From CAIZGX01 sp046048875 (GTDB lineage: Bacteria > Bacteroidota > Bacteroidia > Flavobacteriales_D > Sanyastnellaceae), in NCBI GenBank assembly GCA_046048875.1, contig JBJOFG010000001.1:62001-126000 (forward strand): a stretch of DNA of 64,000 nt. The letters are read 5' to 3'. Below, in pieces: positions 16,087 to 25,700 of this stretch. A program made the translations under genes and the position numbers. Position 1 is the first letter of the stretch; every line of letters begins with the position of its first letter. The notes beneath the pieces are model-generated. The model saw only the letters and a list, made by a program, of their open reading frames with translations. It made no database searches and had not been told where the DNA came from.

Positions 16087-16686
16087 GTGCAAATAGAACT
16101 TCAAAATATTGGAAAGAAGTTTGGCGGAAAGTACATTTTTCGCCACTTAGAAAGAACCTTTCATTCTGGAGATCATATTGGTATTGTAGGTCAAAACGGT
16201 TCGGGTAAGTCAACCCTCGTTCAAATAATTTCGGGTTACTTATCTGCTTCAGAAGGAATGATTCAATATGAAGGAATTTCATCGGATGAGGTTTGGAAAC
16301 ACATTTCCTTATGCTCCCCTGCAATGGGGTTATATGAGGACTTTACGCTGTTGGAGCACCTTCAATTCACACATGGTTTAAAGCCATTCGAGAGTTCTTA
16401 TCTCGTGAATGAAATACCAGAAATTCTTCAACTTGAAAAACATGCGAATAAACCACTGAAATATTTTTCAAGTGGAATGAAACAACGCGTGAAACTAGGA
16501 ACTGCTTTGTTGTCGGAAGTGTCTTGTGTATTCTTGGACGAGCCCTGCGCACACTTGGATAAAGACGCTGAAAACTGGTTCTCTAAATTCGTTCTTGCTT
16601 CCAAGAAAAACAAAACGGTTATTGTGGCTTCAAACGCGTCAGAGTCTGAATTAACGGGATGTTCAGATGTTTGGAAACTGAGCTAA
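16087..16686 (+). CDS. ABC transporter ATP-binding protein, single domain, with altered H-loop
   Basis: 199 residues from a GTG at 16087, directly behind the lpxA stop; the frame also has an ATG at 16024 but that would add 21 residues inside lpxA without ABC similarity. Motifs: Walker A GQNGSGKST (35-43), signature FSSGMKQR (127-134), Walker B CVFLDEP (147-153) and D-loop HLD. The H-loop position reads VASNASE, with Asn183 instead of the usual His, which should weaken hydrolysis. No permease is adjacent. The lpxC-lpxA-ABC arrangement hints at an envelope-lipid job, but that is inference. Stop overlaps the convergent DUF4301 gene by 4 bp. Confidence 0.82.
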   Translation: MQIELQNIGKKFGGKYIFRHLERTFHSGDHIGIVGQNGSGKSTLVQIISGYLSASEGMIQYEGISSDEVWKHISLCSPAMGLYEDFTLLEHLQFTHGLKPFESSYLVNEIPEILQLEKHANKPLKYFSSGMKQRVKLGTALLSEVSCVFLDEPCAHLDKDAENWFSKFVLASKKNKTVIVASNASESELTGCSDVWKLS

Positions 16687-18089
16687 GCTTTCGGCTTGTG
16701 CCCACTTTTTAAGAGGTCATTCACCGTCTTTACCGGGTGAAAAACACGCGCGGGAATTTCAACAAAAACAGTATTCCACCCCCACATACTTCCATTCCAA
16801 AGGCCAGGAAGTTCGATGACGTTGGTTCTTTTTCCGAGCATAAGTTTTTCGCTTACCAAAGCAGCTGTTGGATTGCGATAATCTTCAAGGTTGTATTTGT
16901 TTCCCTTATGATTAATGAAGTTACACACCATATCTACGGGATTGAAGTGCGTAGAATTCTCGAAGACATTCAATTGCTCTGCATCTTCCTTATTGATTTG
17001 TGCTTTTTCTACGATTTGTTTCGATTCGAAACCAGCATTGTCTTTCACCCAAAACGGTCCTCCCCCTGGTTCTCCAGTATTTTCAACCATTCCACATACG
17101 CGTAAAGGTTTATTTAGAAAATCGAAAACGGGGGTGTTGTTAGAAGGGGATTTAAACCATTTTTGTATAAATGCATTTGCGCGTGCTTCGGCATTTTCAA
17201 TGTTATTTTCAAGATCTGTGAGTAACTGATTTCGCTCTTCAACAAGGCTTAAAAGCACCCCGCCCATTAATTTTCTGTAAGCTGCAACATCGGCGTGGTG
17301 AGAGGCTTCTGTGATGTTATCAATGTTTTGAATGAAGACACACTCTCCCTTTAATTCTTGCAAGTTCTTAAGTAAAGCACCATGGCCTGCAGGACGCAAG
17401 AACACTTCTCCGTTTTCATTTAGGACGGGCATATTGTTCTTATCGAGTGCTGGAATGTGCGTGTTTGGGTCTTGCGAACTGAATGAAATCTTTTTGATGC
17501 TATCGAGTTGATTTTCAAAAAAAGAATGGAAGATATTTTCCACCAACATTCTGTGTTCATCGGGAATGGTGAAATGAATTTCGTGACTTCCGTTTTGCTG
17601 CATGTAATAAGTACTTTCAACGCAGTGTTCAGCAAATGCAGTGCGCTCTTCTTCATCATATGAATGAAAGGGAACAGCGCCTTTCGGAAGGGTGGCGTAG
17701 CCGTTGTTGAATAGAAAGTTTAATACGCGAGAATATCTCTCGATTCCAGTGGTTTCGTCGTAACTCAACGCATCTTTTTCGAAGTTTAGAAGAATCGAAT
17801 TGAAGAAAGGAAAGTCACGTAAATGAAGAAAAAAGTATTCTGCTTCGTCGTTCGGATTCAATAAATCTACACCACTGAGTGGAGCGAACATGCGTGTTGC
17901 TGCTCCGGATGCGGGGACGAATTTTTCAATTTTAATGTTAACGTAATTCTTTTCAAATTTTTGAATAGCATCCAATAATAAGGAGCCGTCTAATTGAATT
18001 ATGCCATCTCCAACGCTGCAGTGTCTCACGAGCTGTGCGGGTTTATTGGAATGCAACAAATGAAGGGCTAGTTCAATTTTATTTTTCAT
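16683..18089 (-). CDS. DUF4301 family protein
   Basis: 468 residues, soluble. The key stretch KFVPASGAATRMF (about residues 57-69) resembles the glycine-rich nucleotide-binding loop of nucleotidyltransferases, and later GHGALLKNLQELKGECVFIQNIDNI looks like the metal/substrate region of sugar-nucleotide pyrophosphorylases. GEPGGGPFWVKD is another strongly conserved-looking motif. DUF4301 is a Bacteroidota family with no proven function; a nucleotidyltransferase activity is plausible from these motifs. Monocistronic, between a convergent ABC gene and the degenerate Hpt gene (57 bp). Confidence 0.8.
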   Translation of the reverse strand: MKNKIELALHLLHSNKPAQLVRHCSVGDGIIQLDGSLLLDAIQKFEKNYVNIKIEKFVPASGAATRMFAPLSGVDLLNPNDEAEYFFLHLRDFPFFNSILLNFEKDALSYDETTGIERYSRVLNFLFNNGYATLPKGAVPFHSYDEEERTAFAEHCVESTYYMQQNGSHEIHFTIPDEHRMLVENIFHSFFENQLDSIKKISFSSQDPNTHIPALDKNNMPVLNENGEVFLRPAGHGALLKNLQELKGECVFIQNIDNITEASHHADVAAYRKLMGGVLLSLVEERNQLLTDLENNIENAEARANAFIQKWFKSPSNNTPVFDFLNKPLRVCGMVENTGEPGGGPFWVKDNAGFESKQIVEKAQINKEDAEQLNVFENSTHFNPVDMVCNFINHKGNKYNLEDYRNPTAALVSEKLMLGKRTNVIELPGLWNGSMWGWNTVFVEIPARVFHPVKTVNDLLKSGHKPKA

Positions 18090-18146
18090 GTTGAAAAGAA
18101 AGAACCAACAAACTTAAATAAAAAGAAAAGAAGTTTTCGGAATAAG

Positions 18147-18500
18147 TTAAGCAGCCTCTTGAATGAAGGAAATTCGTGAAAGCGTTGTGTCGAAAATGTC
18201 GGTGAACAAAATCTCAGCATCACTCATGTTTCCTTTACGTGCAGCTGTTTCTATTTGCAGAAAAGCTTTCGCGAGTTGGTCTTCGCGAAGAATAGTGAAA
18301 GCACTTTTAGCACGAGAAGCGTAAGTAGCTACGTTCAAAGAGTCGTTCGAATTTAAACCTGAATGAATTTCGTTCAGGCAATTGGGAATATTGTGAAAGA
18401 TTTCATTGAGGACAACACCCATCATCTCTGTGTTTCCGTTTAACAATCGAAGCAAATAGTTTTTATCAACTGATTTTGGAGGGAGAATAGACGGGTTCAT
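18147..18500 (-). CDS. Hpt-like four-helix protein lacking the phospho-acceptor histidine
   Basis: 117 residues. Helical pattern and spacing fit a histidine phosphotransfer domain: LLRLLNGNTEMMGVVLNEIFHNIPNCLNEIH, then ATYASRAKSAFTILREDQLAKAFLQIETAARKGN. The canonical A-H-x-L-K-G-S box reads A61-S62-R63-A64-K65-S66-A67, so the histidine is Ser and the glycine is Ser, while the lysine is kept. It therefore cannot relay phosphate in the normal way, though it might still bind response regulators. No sensor kinase or receiver gene is adjacent. The call as Hpt is by pattern only. Confidence 0.65.
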   Translation of the reverse strand: MNPSILPPKSVDKNYLLRLLNGNTEMMGVVLNEIFHNIPNCLNEIHSGLNSNDSLNVATYASRAKSAFTILREDQLAKAFLQIETAARKGNMSDAEILFTDIFDTTLSRISFIQEAA

Positions 18501-18566
18501 TTTATTTTTTTCTTTTCATACGTTGACCGCGGTTCAAAGGTTACAAAGTGGCCTGAATTAAATTGA

Positions 18567-18574
18567 TATCTTTG
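18567..18574 (+). promoter_or_regulatory. Predicted -7 element for galE
   Basis: TATCTTTG, exact TAnnTTTG, 8 bp before the galE ATG. Initiation about 7 bp downstream would give an mRNA that is leaderless or nearly so. Confidence 0.45.
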
Positions 18575-18582
18575 TCGGAGAT

Positions 18583-19590
18583 ATGGAGAATAGAACAGTT
18601 TTAGTAACGGGGGGCCTTGGATACATTGGCTCACATACGGTGGTAGAGTTGATTGCTGCAGGGTTCACGCCTGTCATAGTGGACAATTTGGCGAATTCAA
18701 GCCTGAAGAGACTTTCTAGTTTGGAAGAGCTCACGGGAAAATCGATTTCTTTCGAGGAAGTTGATTGTACCAACGAAGAAGAAATGCGCCGTGTGTTTTC
18801 AACGTACAAAATAAATTCTGTAATTCATTTTGCCGCATTTAAATCGGTTGAAGAATCTCAAAAAATGCCAGAGGCATATATGCATAACAATGTGGGTTCA
18901 ACGAAAGTTTTGTTGCGATTGATGGAAGAGTTTTCGGTTGAGCGATTTGTTTTTTCGAGCTCTTGCACGGTATATGGCACGCCGGAAAATAACCCTGTTA
19001 GTGAACAAACGCCCCGATTACCGGCGGCTTCGGTATATGGACAAACAAAGCAAGATTGTGAAGATTTAATTTTTGAAGCGTCGAATCACGTTCCTTTTCA
19101 GTCTGTAGTCTTGCGATATTTTAATCCGGTTGGAGCTCATCCTTCGGCAAAAATTGGAGAGTCTACGAACGACGCTCCGACAAATTTAATTCCATTGGTT
19201 TGTGAGGTTGCGACAGGCAAGCGCGCCAAACTATTCGTGTTTGGTGAAGATTATGACACGCCTGATGGGTCTTGTATTCGCGACTATATTCATGTGGTAG
19301 ACCTTGCAAAAGCACATGTCTTGGCGCTTAACCTTTCAAAAGAAAAAAAATTGGAAATTTTCAATTTAGGTGTTGGAAAAGGATATAGTGTGAAGGAAGT
19401 TGTAGATCGCTTCCAAAGAATAAATGGGGTTACATTGAATGTCGAAATCACGGGAAGAAGATCAGGCGATGTTCCCGCTATTTGGGCAGTTCCAGACTAT
19501 GCAGAAAGGAAGATGGGTTGGAAGTGTCAGTTGACAATTGACGACGCTCTTGCACACGCTTGGAACTGGACCAAGACCCAAGTTAAATAA
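18583..19590 (+). CDS. galE: UDP-glucose 4-epimerase
   Basis: 335 residues, standard for GalE. NAD-binding GGLGYIGSHT (11-20), FAAFKSVEESQ, FSSSCTVYG with catalytic Ser/Thr, and Y-x-x-x-K as YGQTK, followed by LRYFNPVGAHPSAKIGE and the C-terminal substrate domain with RRSGDVPAIWA. Interconverts UDP-glucose and UDP-galactose in the cytoplasm to supply envelope glycans. Overlaps the convergent PAP2-like gene by 8 bp. Confidence 0.96.
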   Translation: MENRTVLVTGGLGYIGSHTVVELIAAGFTPVIVDNLANSSLKRLSSLEELTGKSISFEEVDCTNEEEMRRVFSTYKINSVIHFAAFKSVEESQKMPEAYMHNNVGSTKVLLRLMEEFSVERFVFSSSCTVYGTPENNPVSEQTPRLPAASVYGQTKQDCEDLIFEASNHVPFQSVVLRYFNPVGAHPSAKIGESTNDAPTNLIPLVCEVATGKRAKLFVFGEDYDTPDGSCIRDYIHVVDLAKAHVLALNLSKEKKLEIFNLGVGKGYSVKEVVDRFQRINGVTLNVEITGRRSGDVPAIWAVPDYAERKMGWKCQLTIDDALAHAWNWTKTQVK

Positions 19591-20212
19591 ACCATTCTCC
19601 GCACAAAATAACAAGATTGCAAACCATACCTAGGATGAATCCTGCGTATACCTGCTGATGAGTGTGCGCGTTAAGTCGGAGTCGTGAAAATCCCGTAAGG
19701 GCCGCCATAATTAAGCAGCAGATGATTATAATAGAAACATCTGCACGATGAATGATGCTCAAGCTGATGAGTGAACCGAATACGCCCCCTTGTCCTAGCA
19801 TGTGCACACTAATCTTCCAAAAGAAATTAATTCCAAGTGAAAGTAAAAGTGAAACAATTACCGAAAGAATAAAGGAAAAAACTTCTGTTGGAAGCGCTGG
19901 CCCGTAATATCTCAACAGGGCATACGAAAGCAGGTAATACAGAATAACGAGTAGATAGGGCGCCCACCTTTCTTTTCGATCATGCAAGTCAATGGAAGAA
20001 ACCATTTTGAATTTGATCATGATTAAAATGCTAACCGCGGGGGCGACGATGTTAATTCCCAACAAAAGGAAAACGAAGAAATCAGCTTCAGCAGGTGCAA
20101 TGTAATAGGGATCTATCCAGCGAACCAGAAGATAGATGACCATAGGCATTCCTAAGGGATGAAAAATTAGCGAAAGGAATTTCGAAAACTGAATTATAAA
20201 TTTTTCTCTCAT
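19583..20212 (-). CDS. PAP2-like integral membrane protein with degenerate phosphatase motifs
   Basis: 209 residues with about six hydrophobic segments. Remnants of the phosphatidic acid phosphatase type 2 motifs are visible: DRKERWAPY where K-x6-R-P is expected, SVHMLGQGG where P-S-G-H is expected, and SRLRLNAHTHQQVYAG, which keeps S-R-x5-H but has Gln for the final Asp. Related Bacteroidota proteins are annotated as PAP2 family; whether this one is catalytic is unclear. It shares one base with the rpoN stop (TAATG), so it is translationally coupled to sigma-54. Confidence 0.7.
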   Translation of the reverse strand: MREKFIIQFSKFLSLIFHPLGMPMVIYLLVRWIDPYYIAPAEADFFVFLLLGINIVAPAVSILIMIKFKMVSSIDLHDRKERWAPYLLVILYYLLSYALLRYYGPALPTEVFSFILSVIVSLLLSLGINFFWKISVHMLGQGGVFGSLISLSIIHRADVSIIIICCLIMAALTGFSRLRLNAHTHQQVYAGFILGMVCNLVILCGEWFI

Positions 20213-21660
20213 TACATTTCCTTTCTTAATCTCGCTACGGGAATACCAAGCTGTTCACGGTATTTAGCAACAGTTCTCCGCGCAATGTTGTATCCTTTCG
20301 AGTTCAGCAATTTACCTAGTTTTTCATCGGTAAGCGGTTTCTTTTTTTCCTCAGCGCCAATGGCATCTTTCAATATTTGTTTCACTTCGCGCGAACTCAC
20401 TTCTTCTCCTTCGTCGGTTGAAAGGCTTTCAGCAAAAAAGTATTTCAGTAAATAGGTGCCGTAGGGCGTTTGAATGTACTTACTGTTTGCCATTCGGCTA
20501 ATGGTTGAAATATCCATGTTCACACGGTCTGCGATGTCCTTTAGAATCATAGGTTTCAACTTGGTTTCATCTCCAGAAAGAAAGAACTCGCGTTGCATAG
20601 TAAGTATGGCTTCCATGCAAATCATGAGTGTTTGATTTCTTTGCTGAATGGCGTCAATGAACCACTTCGCGCTTTCAATTTTTTGTTTTACAAATTGAAG
20701 CGCCTCTTTCGCTTTTTGATCTTTCGTTTTAAGTTTTGCGTAGTGATCGAGCATTCCCTTGTATTCACGACTGATCTTTAATTCAGGAGCATTCCTTGAA
20801 TTCAGTTGTAGCCTGAGTTCATCATTTTCTACAACCAACATGAAGTCTGGAGTAACGTGCTGAACCGTTCGATTCGACTCTTGCATGCTGTTTCCTGGTT
20901 TTGGATTGAGGTGTAGAATGAGTTCGATAGACGGTTTTAGTTCTTCGTCTGAAATGCCAAGCTTTTTTGAAATTTTTTCATAGTGTTTCTTGGTGAACTC
21001 TTCAAAATATTTTTGAATAATCACTTTGGCAAGTTCCACCGAAGGCGAGTTTTTTTCTTGTCGTTTTAATTGAATGAAAAGACATTCTCTGAGGTCACGG
21101 GCACCTACTCCAGCAGGGTCTAATTCTTGAATTTCTCTCAAAATCTCTTCCAATTCAGGAACGGAAGTCACTATGTTCATTGAAAAAGAAAGATCATTAG
21201 CAACGGCCTGTAGCTCTCTTCTGAGGTAGCCGTTGTCATCGAGATTTCCAATGATATATTCAGCAAGCTGCAATTGTTCTTCGTCTAAATCGCGGAGTCC
21301 AATTTGCGCATACAATAAATCGTGAAAAGTTTTTCCAGCCCCAATGGGAATGTCACGGTCCTCTTGGTCTGCCGAATTGTTGTTGACGCTTAATTTGTAA
21401 TCGGGAACGTCATCATCGGAAAGGAATTCAGAGAAATCAAAATCGACTTCTTGGTTATCATTTTCTTCCTCATTGCTGTCTTCGTCTCTTTCGCTTTCTT
21501 CCCTTTCTTCTTCGCCTTCTTCCAAAGCTGGATTGCTCTCCATCTCCTCTTTGATACGCTGTTCCAATTCCATGGTGGGAATTTGCAACATCTTCATCAA
21601 TTGAATTTGCTGAGGCGAAAGTCGCTGTTGTTGTTTTAAATGAAGGCCTTGTTTTAACAT
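20212..21660 (-). CDS. rpoN: RNA polymerase sigma-54 factor
   Basis: 482 residues. Region I is glutamine/leucine-rich (LKQQQRLSPQQIQLMKMLQIPTMELEQ). It is followed by a very acidic region II (residues about 48-80, EEGEEEREESERDEDSNEEEND). The core-binding and DNA-binding region III includes DISTISRMANSKYIQTPYG, and the RpoN box ARRTVAKYREQLGIP lies near the C-terminus. Directs RNA polymerase to -24/-12 promoters with enhancer-binding activators. A TAATTTTG box (minus strand, 21668-21675) lies just upstream. Confidence 0.96.
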   Translation of the reverse strand: MLKQGLHLKQQQRLSPQQIQLMKMLQIPTMELEQRIKEEMESNPALEEGEEEREESERDEDSNEEENDNQEVDFDFSEFLSDDDVPDYKLSVNNNSADQEDRDIPIGAGKTFHDLLYAQIGLRDLDEEQLQLAEYIIGNLDDNGYLRRELQAVANDLSFSMNIVTSVPELEEILREIQELDPAGVGARDLRECLFIQLKRQEKNSPSVELAKVIIQKYFEEFTKKHYEKISKKLGISDEELKPSIELILHLNPKPGNSMQESNRTVQHVTPDFMLVVENDELRLQLNSRNAPELKISREYKGMLDHYAKLKTKDQKAKEALQFVKQKIESAKWFIDAIQQRNQTLMICMEAILTMQREFFLSGDETKLKPMILKDIADRVNMDISTISRMANSKYIQTPYGTYLLKYFFAESLSTDEGEEVSSREVKQILKDAIGAEEKKKPLTDEKLGKLLNSKGYNIARRTVAKYREQLGIPVARLRKEM

Positions 21661-21667
21661 AGCGCTT

Positions 21668-21675
21668 CAAAATTA
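21668..21675 (-). promoter_or_regulatory. Predicted -7 element for rpoN
   Basis: Minus-strand TAATTTTG matches TAnnTTTG, 7 bp before the rpoN ATG at 21660. Confidence 0.4.
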
Positions 21676-21689
21676 GTGGGAATGCGTCT

Positions 21690-21697
21690 TAAATTTG
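21690..21697 (+). promoter_or_regulatory. Predicted -7 element for the phosphatase gene
   Basis: TAAATTTG matches TAnnTTTG, 22 bp before the ATG at 21720. Confidence 0.4.
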
Positions 21698-21719
21698 AAA
21701 AAAACGAATCGAGAGTGGT

Positions 21720-22697
21720 ATGAATAAATTTTCAATGAAGGTCAACGGGCTTATTTTAACAACGCTGACTTCGGCAGTCCTTTTATTTTCCTCGTTAGTG
21801 AGTTGCAGAGAGAATGCACCTGAATGCATCATGTCTCCTGAATGCAGAGGAGACTCTGCGATACGATTTGCTGTAATTGGCGATTGGGGGAGGTGGGGAC
21901 AGCCAGATCAAATGAAGGTTGCGGCAGCAATGGAGAAAATTGGCGCCGATTGCGCTTATGATTTTATTATAAGCACTGGAGACAATTTTTATGATGCTGG
22001 GGTAGATTCGACGGGAGATGTATTATGGAAAATGTCCTACGAATATGTTTACACGGGACGGCACCTTCAATGTCCGTGGTATGCAGTTCTTGGAAATCAC
22101 GATTATAGAGGTGCGCCGTCGGCTGAAATCGCTTATTCCGGCATCAGCGGCAGGTGGAAAATGCCTTCGAAGCATTTTAAAGAACACCTCGTAACAGGCG
22201 GTAATGAGGAGGTAGAGTTGTTTTTTATGGACTCTAACCCGTATCAAAAGGATTTGCTCTCATCGGGAGGTTCGTACCCGGAATTGAATGGAATGGATAC
22301 TATAGGTCAGAATGTTTGGATTGAAACGGGCCTGCGCAACTCAAATGCGGATTGGAAAATTGTCATTGGCCACCACCCGCTTTATACGTGCGGAGTTCGA
22401 AAAAATCAGCCCCAATATATGCGCAAGTTTGAAGGCTTATTCAACGAAACGCACGTCGATGCTTATTTTTGTGGACACGAGCATGACCTCCAAGTTCATA
22501 AACCTTTGGGCACTGTTACTTATTTTGTGTCAGGTGCTGGCGGCGATAAACGAGCCATACAAGCACCCTTTGATTTCACTCATTTTGCGCAATCATCATT
22601 AGGGTTTATGGTAGTTGAAATCTTGAACGGTAAAATGACGGTCACGAACTACAATGAAAACGCGCAAGTTTTGCATGTAGAAAGCATTGTTCATTAG
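21720..22697 (+). CDS. Purple-acid-phosphatase-like metallophosphoesterase, probable lipoprotein
   Basis: 325 residues. The signal ends at a lipobox (LFSSLVSC), so the enzyme is probably lipid-anchored outside the cytoplasm. Metal-binding motifs of the calcineurin-like fold occur in order: GDWGR, STGDNFYDAG, LGNHDY, IGHHPLYTCG and CGHEHDLQ. The set and spacing match the tartrate-resistant/type 5 purple acid phosphatase branch, which uses a binuclear iron centre to hydrolyse phosphomonoesters; a phosphate-scavenging role is likely. A second ATG five codons in would also serve as start. Monocistronic, with its own -7 box. Confidence 0.88.
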   Translation: MNKFSMKVNGLILTTLTSAVLLFSSLVSCRENAPECIMSPECRGDSAIRFAVIGDWGRWGQPDQMKVAAAMEKIGADCAYDFIISTGDNFYDAGVDSTGDVLWKMSYEYVYTGRHLQCPWYAVLGNHDYRGAPSAEIAYSGISGRWKMPSKHFKEHLVTGGNEEVELFFMDSNPYQKDLLSSGGSYPELNGMDTIGQNVWIETGLRNSNADWKIVIGHHPLYTCGVRKNQPQYMRKFEGLFNETHVDAYFCGHEHDLQVHKPLGTVTYFVSGAGGDKRAIQAPFDFTHFAQSSLGFMVVEILNGKMTVTNYNENAQVLHVESIVH

Positions 22698-22717
22698 GTG
22701 TTTGTAAATTATATTTG
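22687..22717 (+). promoter_or_regulatory. Predicted promoter (TTG-N20-TATATTTG) for the first giant surface protein
   Basis: TTG at 22687-22689 and TATATTTG at 22710-22717 are separated by 20 bp, close to the Bacteroidota -33/-7 layout. It would give a leader of roughly 75 nt before the TTG start at 22798. Confidence 0.6.
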
Positions 22718-22797
22718 CGAATGAGCAAAGTCATTTGAGCAACCCTATTTGGTTTTGACACGTCTTTAGCTTACACCTTACATAAAAGCCTTCTATT

Positions 22798-25700
22798 TTG
22801 AAAAAGTATATTCTTTTTTTTGCAGTAATTTTTTTTGCGGCTGTTTCTATTCGTTCATATGGACAGGGAACGAATTGTTTAGGAGCAACGCCTTTGTGTT
22901 CAAGTGTTACTACCACTTTTCCAGCGACTATTGGCGGAACTGTTCCTGCTGGAAATAATTACGGGTGTTTGGGAAGTCAGCCTAATCCCTCGTGGTTTAC
23001 GCTTACGGTTGGGACTTCAGGCGTAATTTCTATTAATCAAACTGCGGCATGTGATCAAGATATAGCAATTTGGGGTCCGTTCAGCACACTTTCTGCAGCT
23101 TGTGCAGGATTGACTGCAGCGCCAGTTTATTGTAATTTTTCTGCAGCAGCGAATAACAGCTTTACCCTTCCTGGTTCTCCAACAACTGGTCAGATTTATA
23201 TTATGTTGTTCACTAATTTTGGTGGTTGTACTGGAAATGTATCTATTACTGAAGCGGCCGGCGGCGGAAGTCTTTCTTGCGTTCCGGTGTGCGGTGTTAC
23301 CGCGTCAAACCTTGGGCCGTATTGTTCAGGAACTACCATTACCCTGAACGCCACTACTGCAAATGGAGCAACCGCCTATACTTGGACAGGTCCAAATGGA
23401 TTCACAGCAACGGGCCAAAACGTTACAATCCCGAATTGCAATGCGACTATGGCTGGTGTATACACTGTTACAGCAACAGGTGCAGCTACCTGTTCTGGAT
23501 CTACCACAGTTGTCGTAAACCCAACTCCAACAATGAACCCAACCGTGACCAGCCCGGTTTGTATTGGGAGTCCTATCACACTTTGCTCGGGTGCACCTGC
23601 AGGTGCCTTAGTCGCTTGGACAGGTCCGGCATACGCCAATTTGAATCCTTGCCCAACGATCCCAAGCGCTACCGCTGCGATGTCCGGAAATTACACAGTT
23701 ACTGTTCTTCAGAACGGCTGTCAGTCGCAGCAAATTATTCCTGTTGTGGTTACCCCGGCGCCTACTGTTACCGCCACACCAAGCTCCAGTTATTGTTCTG
23801 GCTCTACGGTTCCCGCAGTAAACTTTACTGGAAATCCTGCCAATGCTACTTTTACATGGACAAATAATCAACCCTCAATAGGCTTAGCTGCAAGTGGTTC
23901 GGGTGGGGTTCCTTCATTTACAGCGACCAACTCTACAGCAAACCCAATCGTGGCAACAGTTTCCGTCGTGCCTCACCTCGGCTCGTGCAACGGCACGGCT
24001 AGTAATTTTACGATTACGGTTAATCCTGTTCCGGCTTTAACGACACCTGCTTCGAATGTTTATTGCGAAGGTTCGCAGTTTCCAGGTGTGAATTGGGGAG
24101 CAAGCGCAGGTTCTACAATTAGTTGGACCAACTCTAACCCAGCAATTGGTCTTCCTGCGTCTGGTACGGGAAACATTCCTGCATTCACCACAAGTCAAGT
24201 GACTAACCAAACAATAGCCACAATAACGGCCACCCCGTCTCAAGGAAATTGCGTGGGGACACCAGTATCTTTTACTATTACGGTGAACAACGCACCGAGC
24301 GCCACCATTAACGATGTAGGTCCGTTTTGTTCAAATGCCGGATTTCAGACCCTCACCGCGGCTACCCCTGGTGGCGTGTGGTCCGGACCAGGAATTATAA
24401 ATACAACCAGTGGATTGTTTAATCCGTTGACGGCAGGGGCAAACACACACACGATTACATACACGTTAAACCTACCCAACCAATGTCCAGCATCTGACGT
24501 TACACAGATACAGGTTATTAGTGTTCCAGTTGCAAATGCGGGCGTGAACCAAAGTGTATGTCAAGGTCAAACAGTCAACTTGAGTGGATCTTTCACGAAT
24601 TCAAATACTGGAAACGAGACTTTTGCTTGGACACCCACAACAAATCTTACCAATACAACTACACTCACTCCAACTTACACGGCCAATAGCACTCAGACCT
24701 ATACATTGACTGTTACTTCCGGCATCTGTAGTTCAACAGACAATGTTGTTATAACTATGCTGCCCCAAAGCAATGCTACGATTAATGCTGCTGGCCCCTA
24801 TTGTGCTGATGTTGCTCCAGTTGTTTTAACTGCTGGACAAACCGGAGGAACCTGGAGTGGAACAGGAATCACCAATGCATCAACAGGAGCTTTCAATCCG
24901 GCGCTGGCGAATGTTGGACCAAACATAATTACTTATTCTATCGGAGGTTCTTGTCCGAGCACAGATACTGAGACAATAATGATTTATGCCGTACCAAATG
25001 GAGCGATTACTCCAGCTGGACCCTACTGTCAATCAGCTCTTCCGGTGACACTTACAGCTGCAACGCCGGGTGGGACTTGGAGTGGCACAGGTATTAATAA
25101 TGCATCAACAGGTAGTTTTGGATCCACAACGTTGGCAGCCAACACCTATGCCATCACTTATACCACATCGGGTAACTGTCCGCGCACATTCAACCAAAAT
25201 ATTGTTGTTAACGCGAGTACGAATGCTACGATTAATGCTGCGGGTCCTTTTTGCCAAGACGATGCTGCGGTAATTCTAACGGCTGCTCAAACGGGAGGAA
25301 CATGGAGTGGTCCAGGAATAACGAACGCTTCAACCGGAGCGTTTAACCCGGCAAATACAACCGCTGTAAACAACACTATTACTTATTCAATTGGTGGCCC
25401 ATGCCCGAGCTCAGATACACAGGTTATTGTAGTTAACTCTGTCCCTGACGGAACAATTACTCCGGCAGGTCCTTTCTGTCAATCAGACTTGCCGATTACG
25501 CTTACCGCCGCAAGCACAGGAGGAACGTGGAGTGGAACCGGGATTAATAATACCTCCACAGGTAGTTTTGGTTCCACGACCTTGGCGGCTAACTCATACA
25601 CCGTAACGTACAACACAGGCGGAAACTGCGCCCAAACATTTACGGAAACGATTGTAGTCAATGCCAATACAAACGCTACAATTTCCCCGGCTGGTCCTTA

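Noticed and set aside
23277..23867. Rightward 196-codon frame inside the first giant gene
   Set aside because: Frame-shifted reading of the Ig-like repeats with a composition rich in Cys, Tyr, Arg and Trp; no start context.
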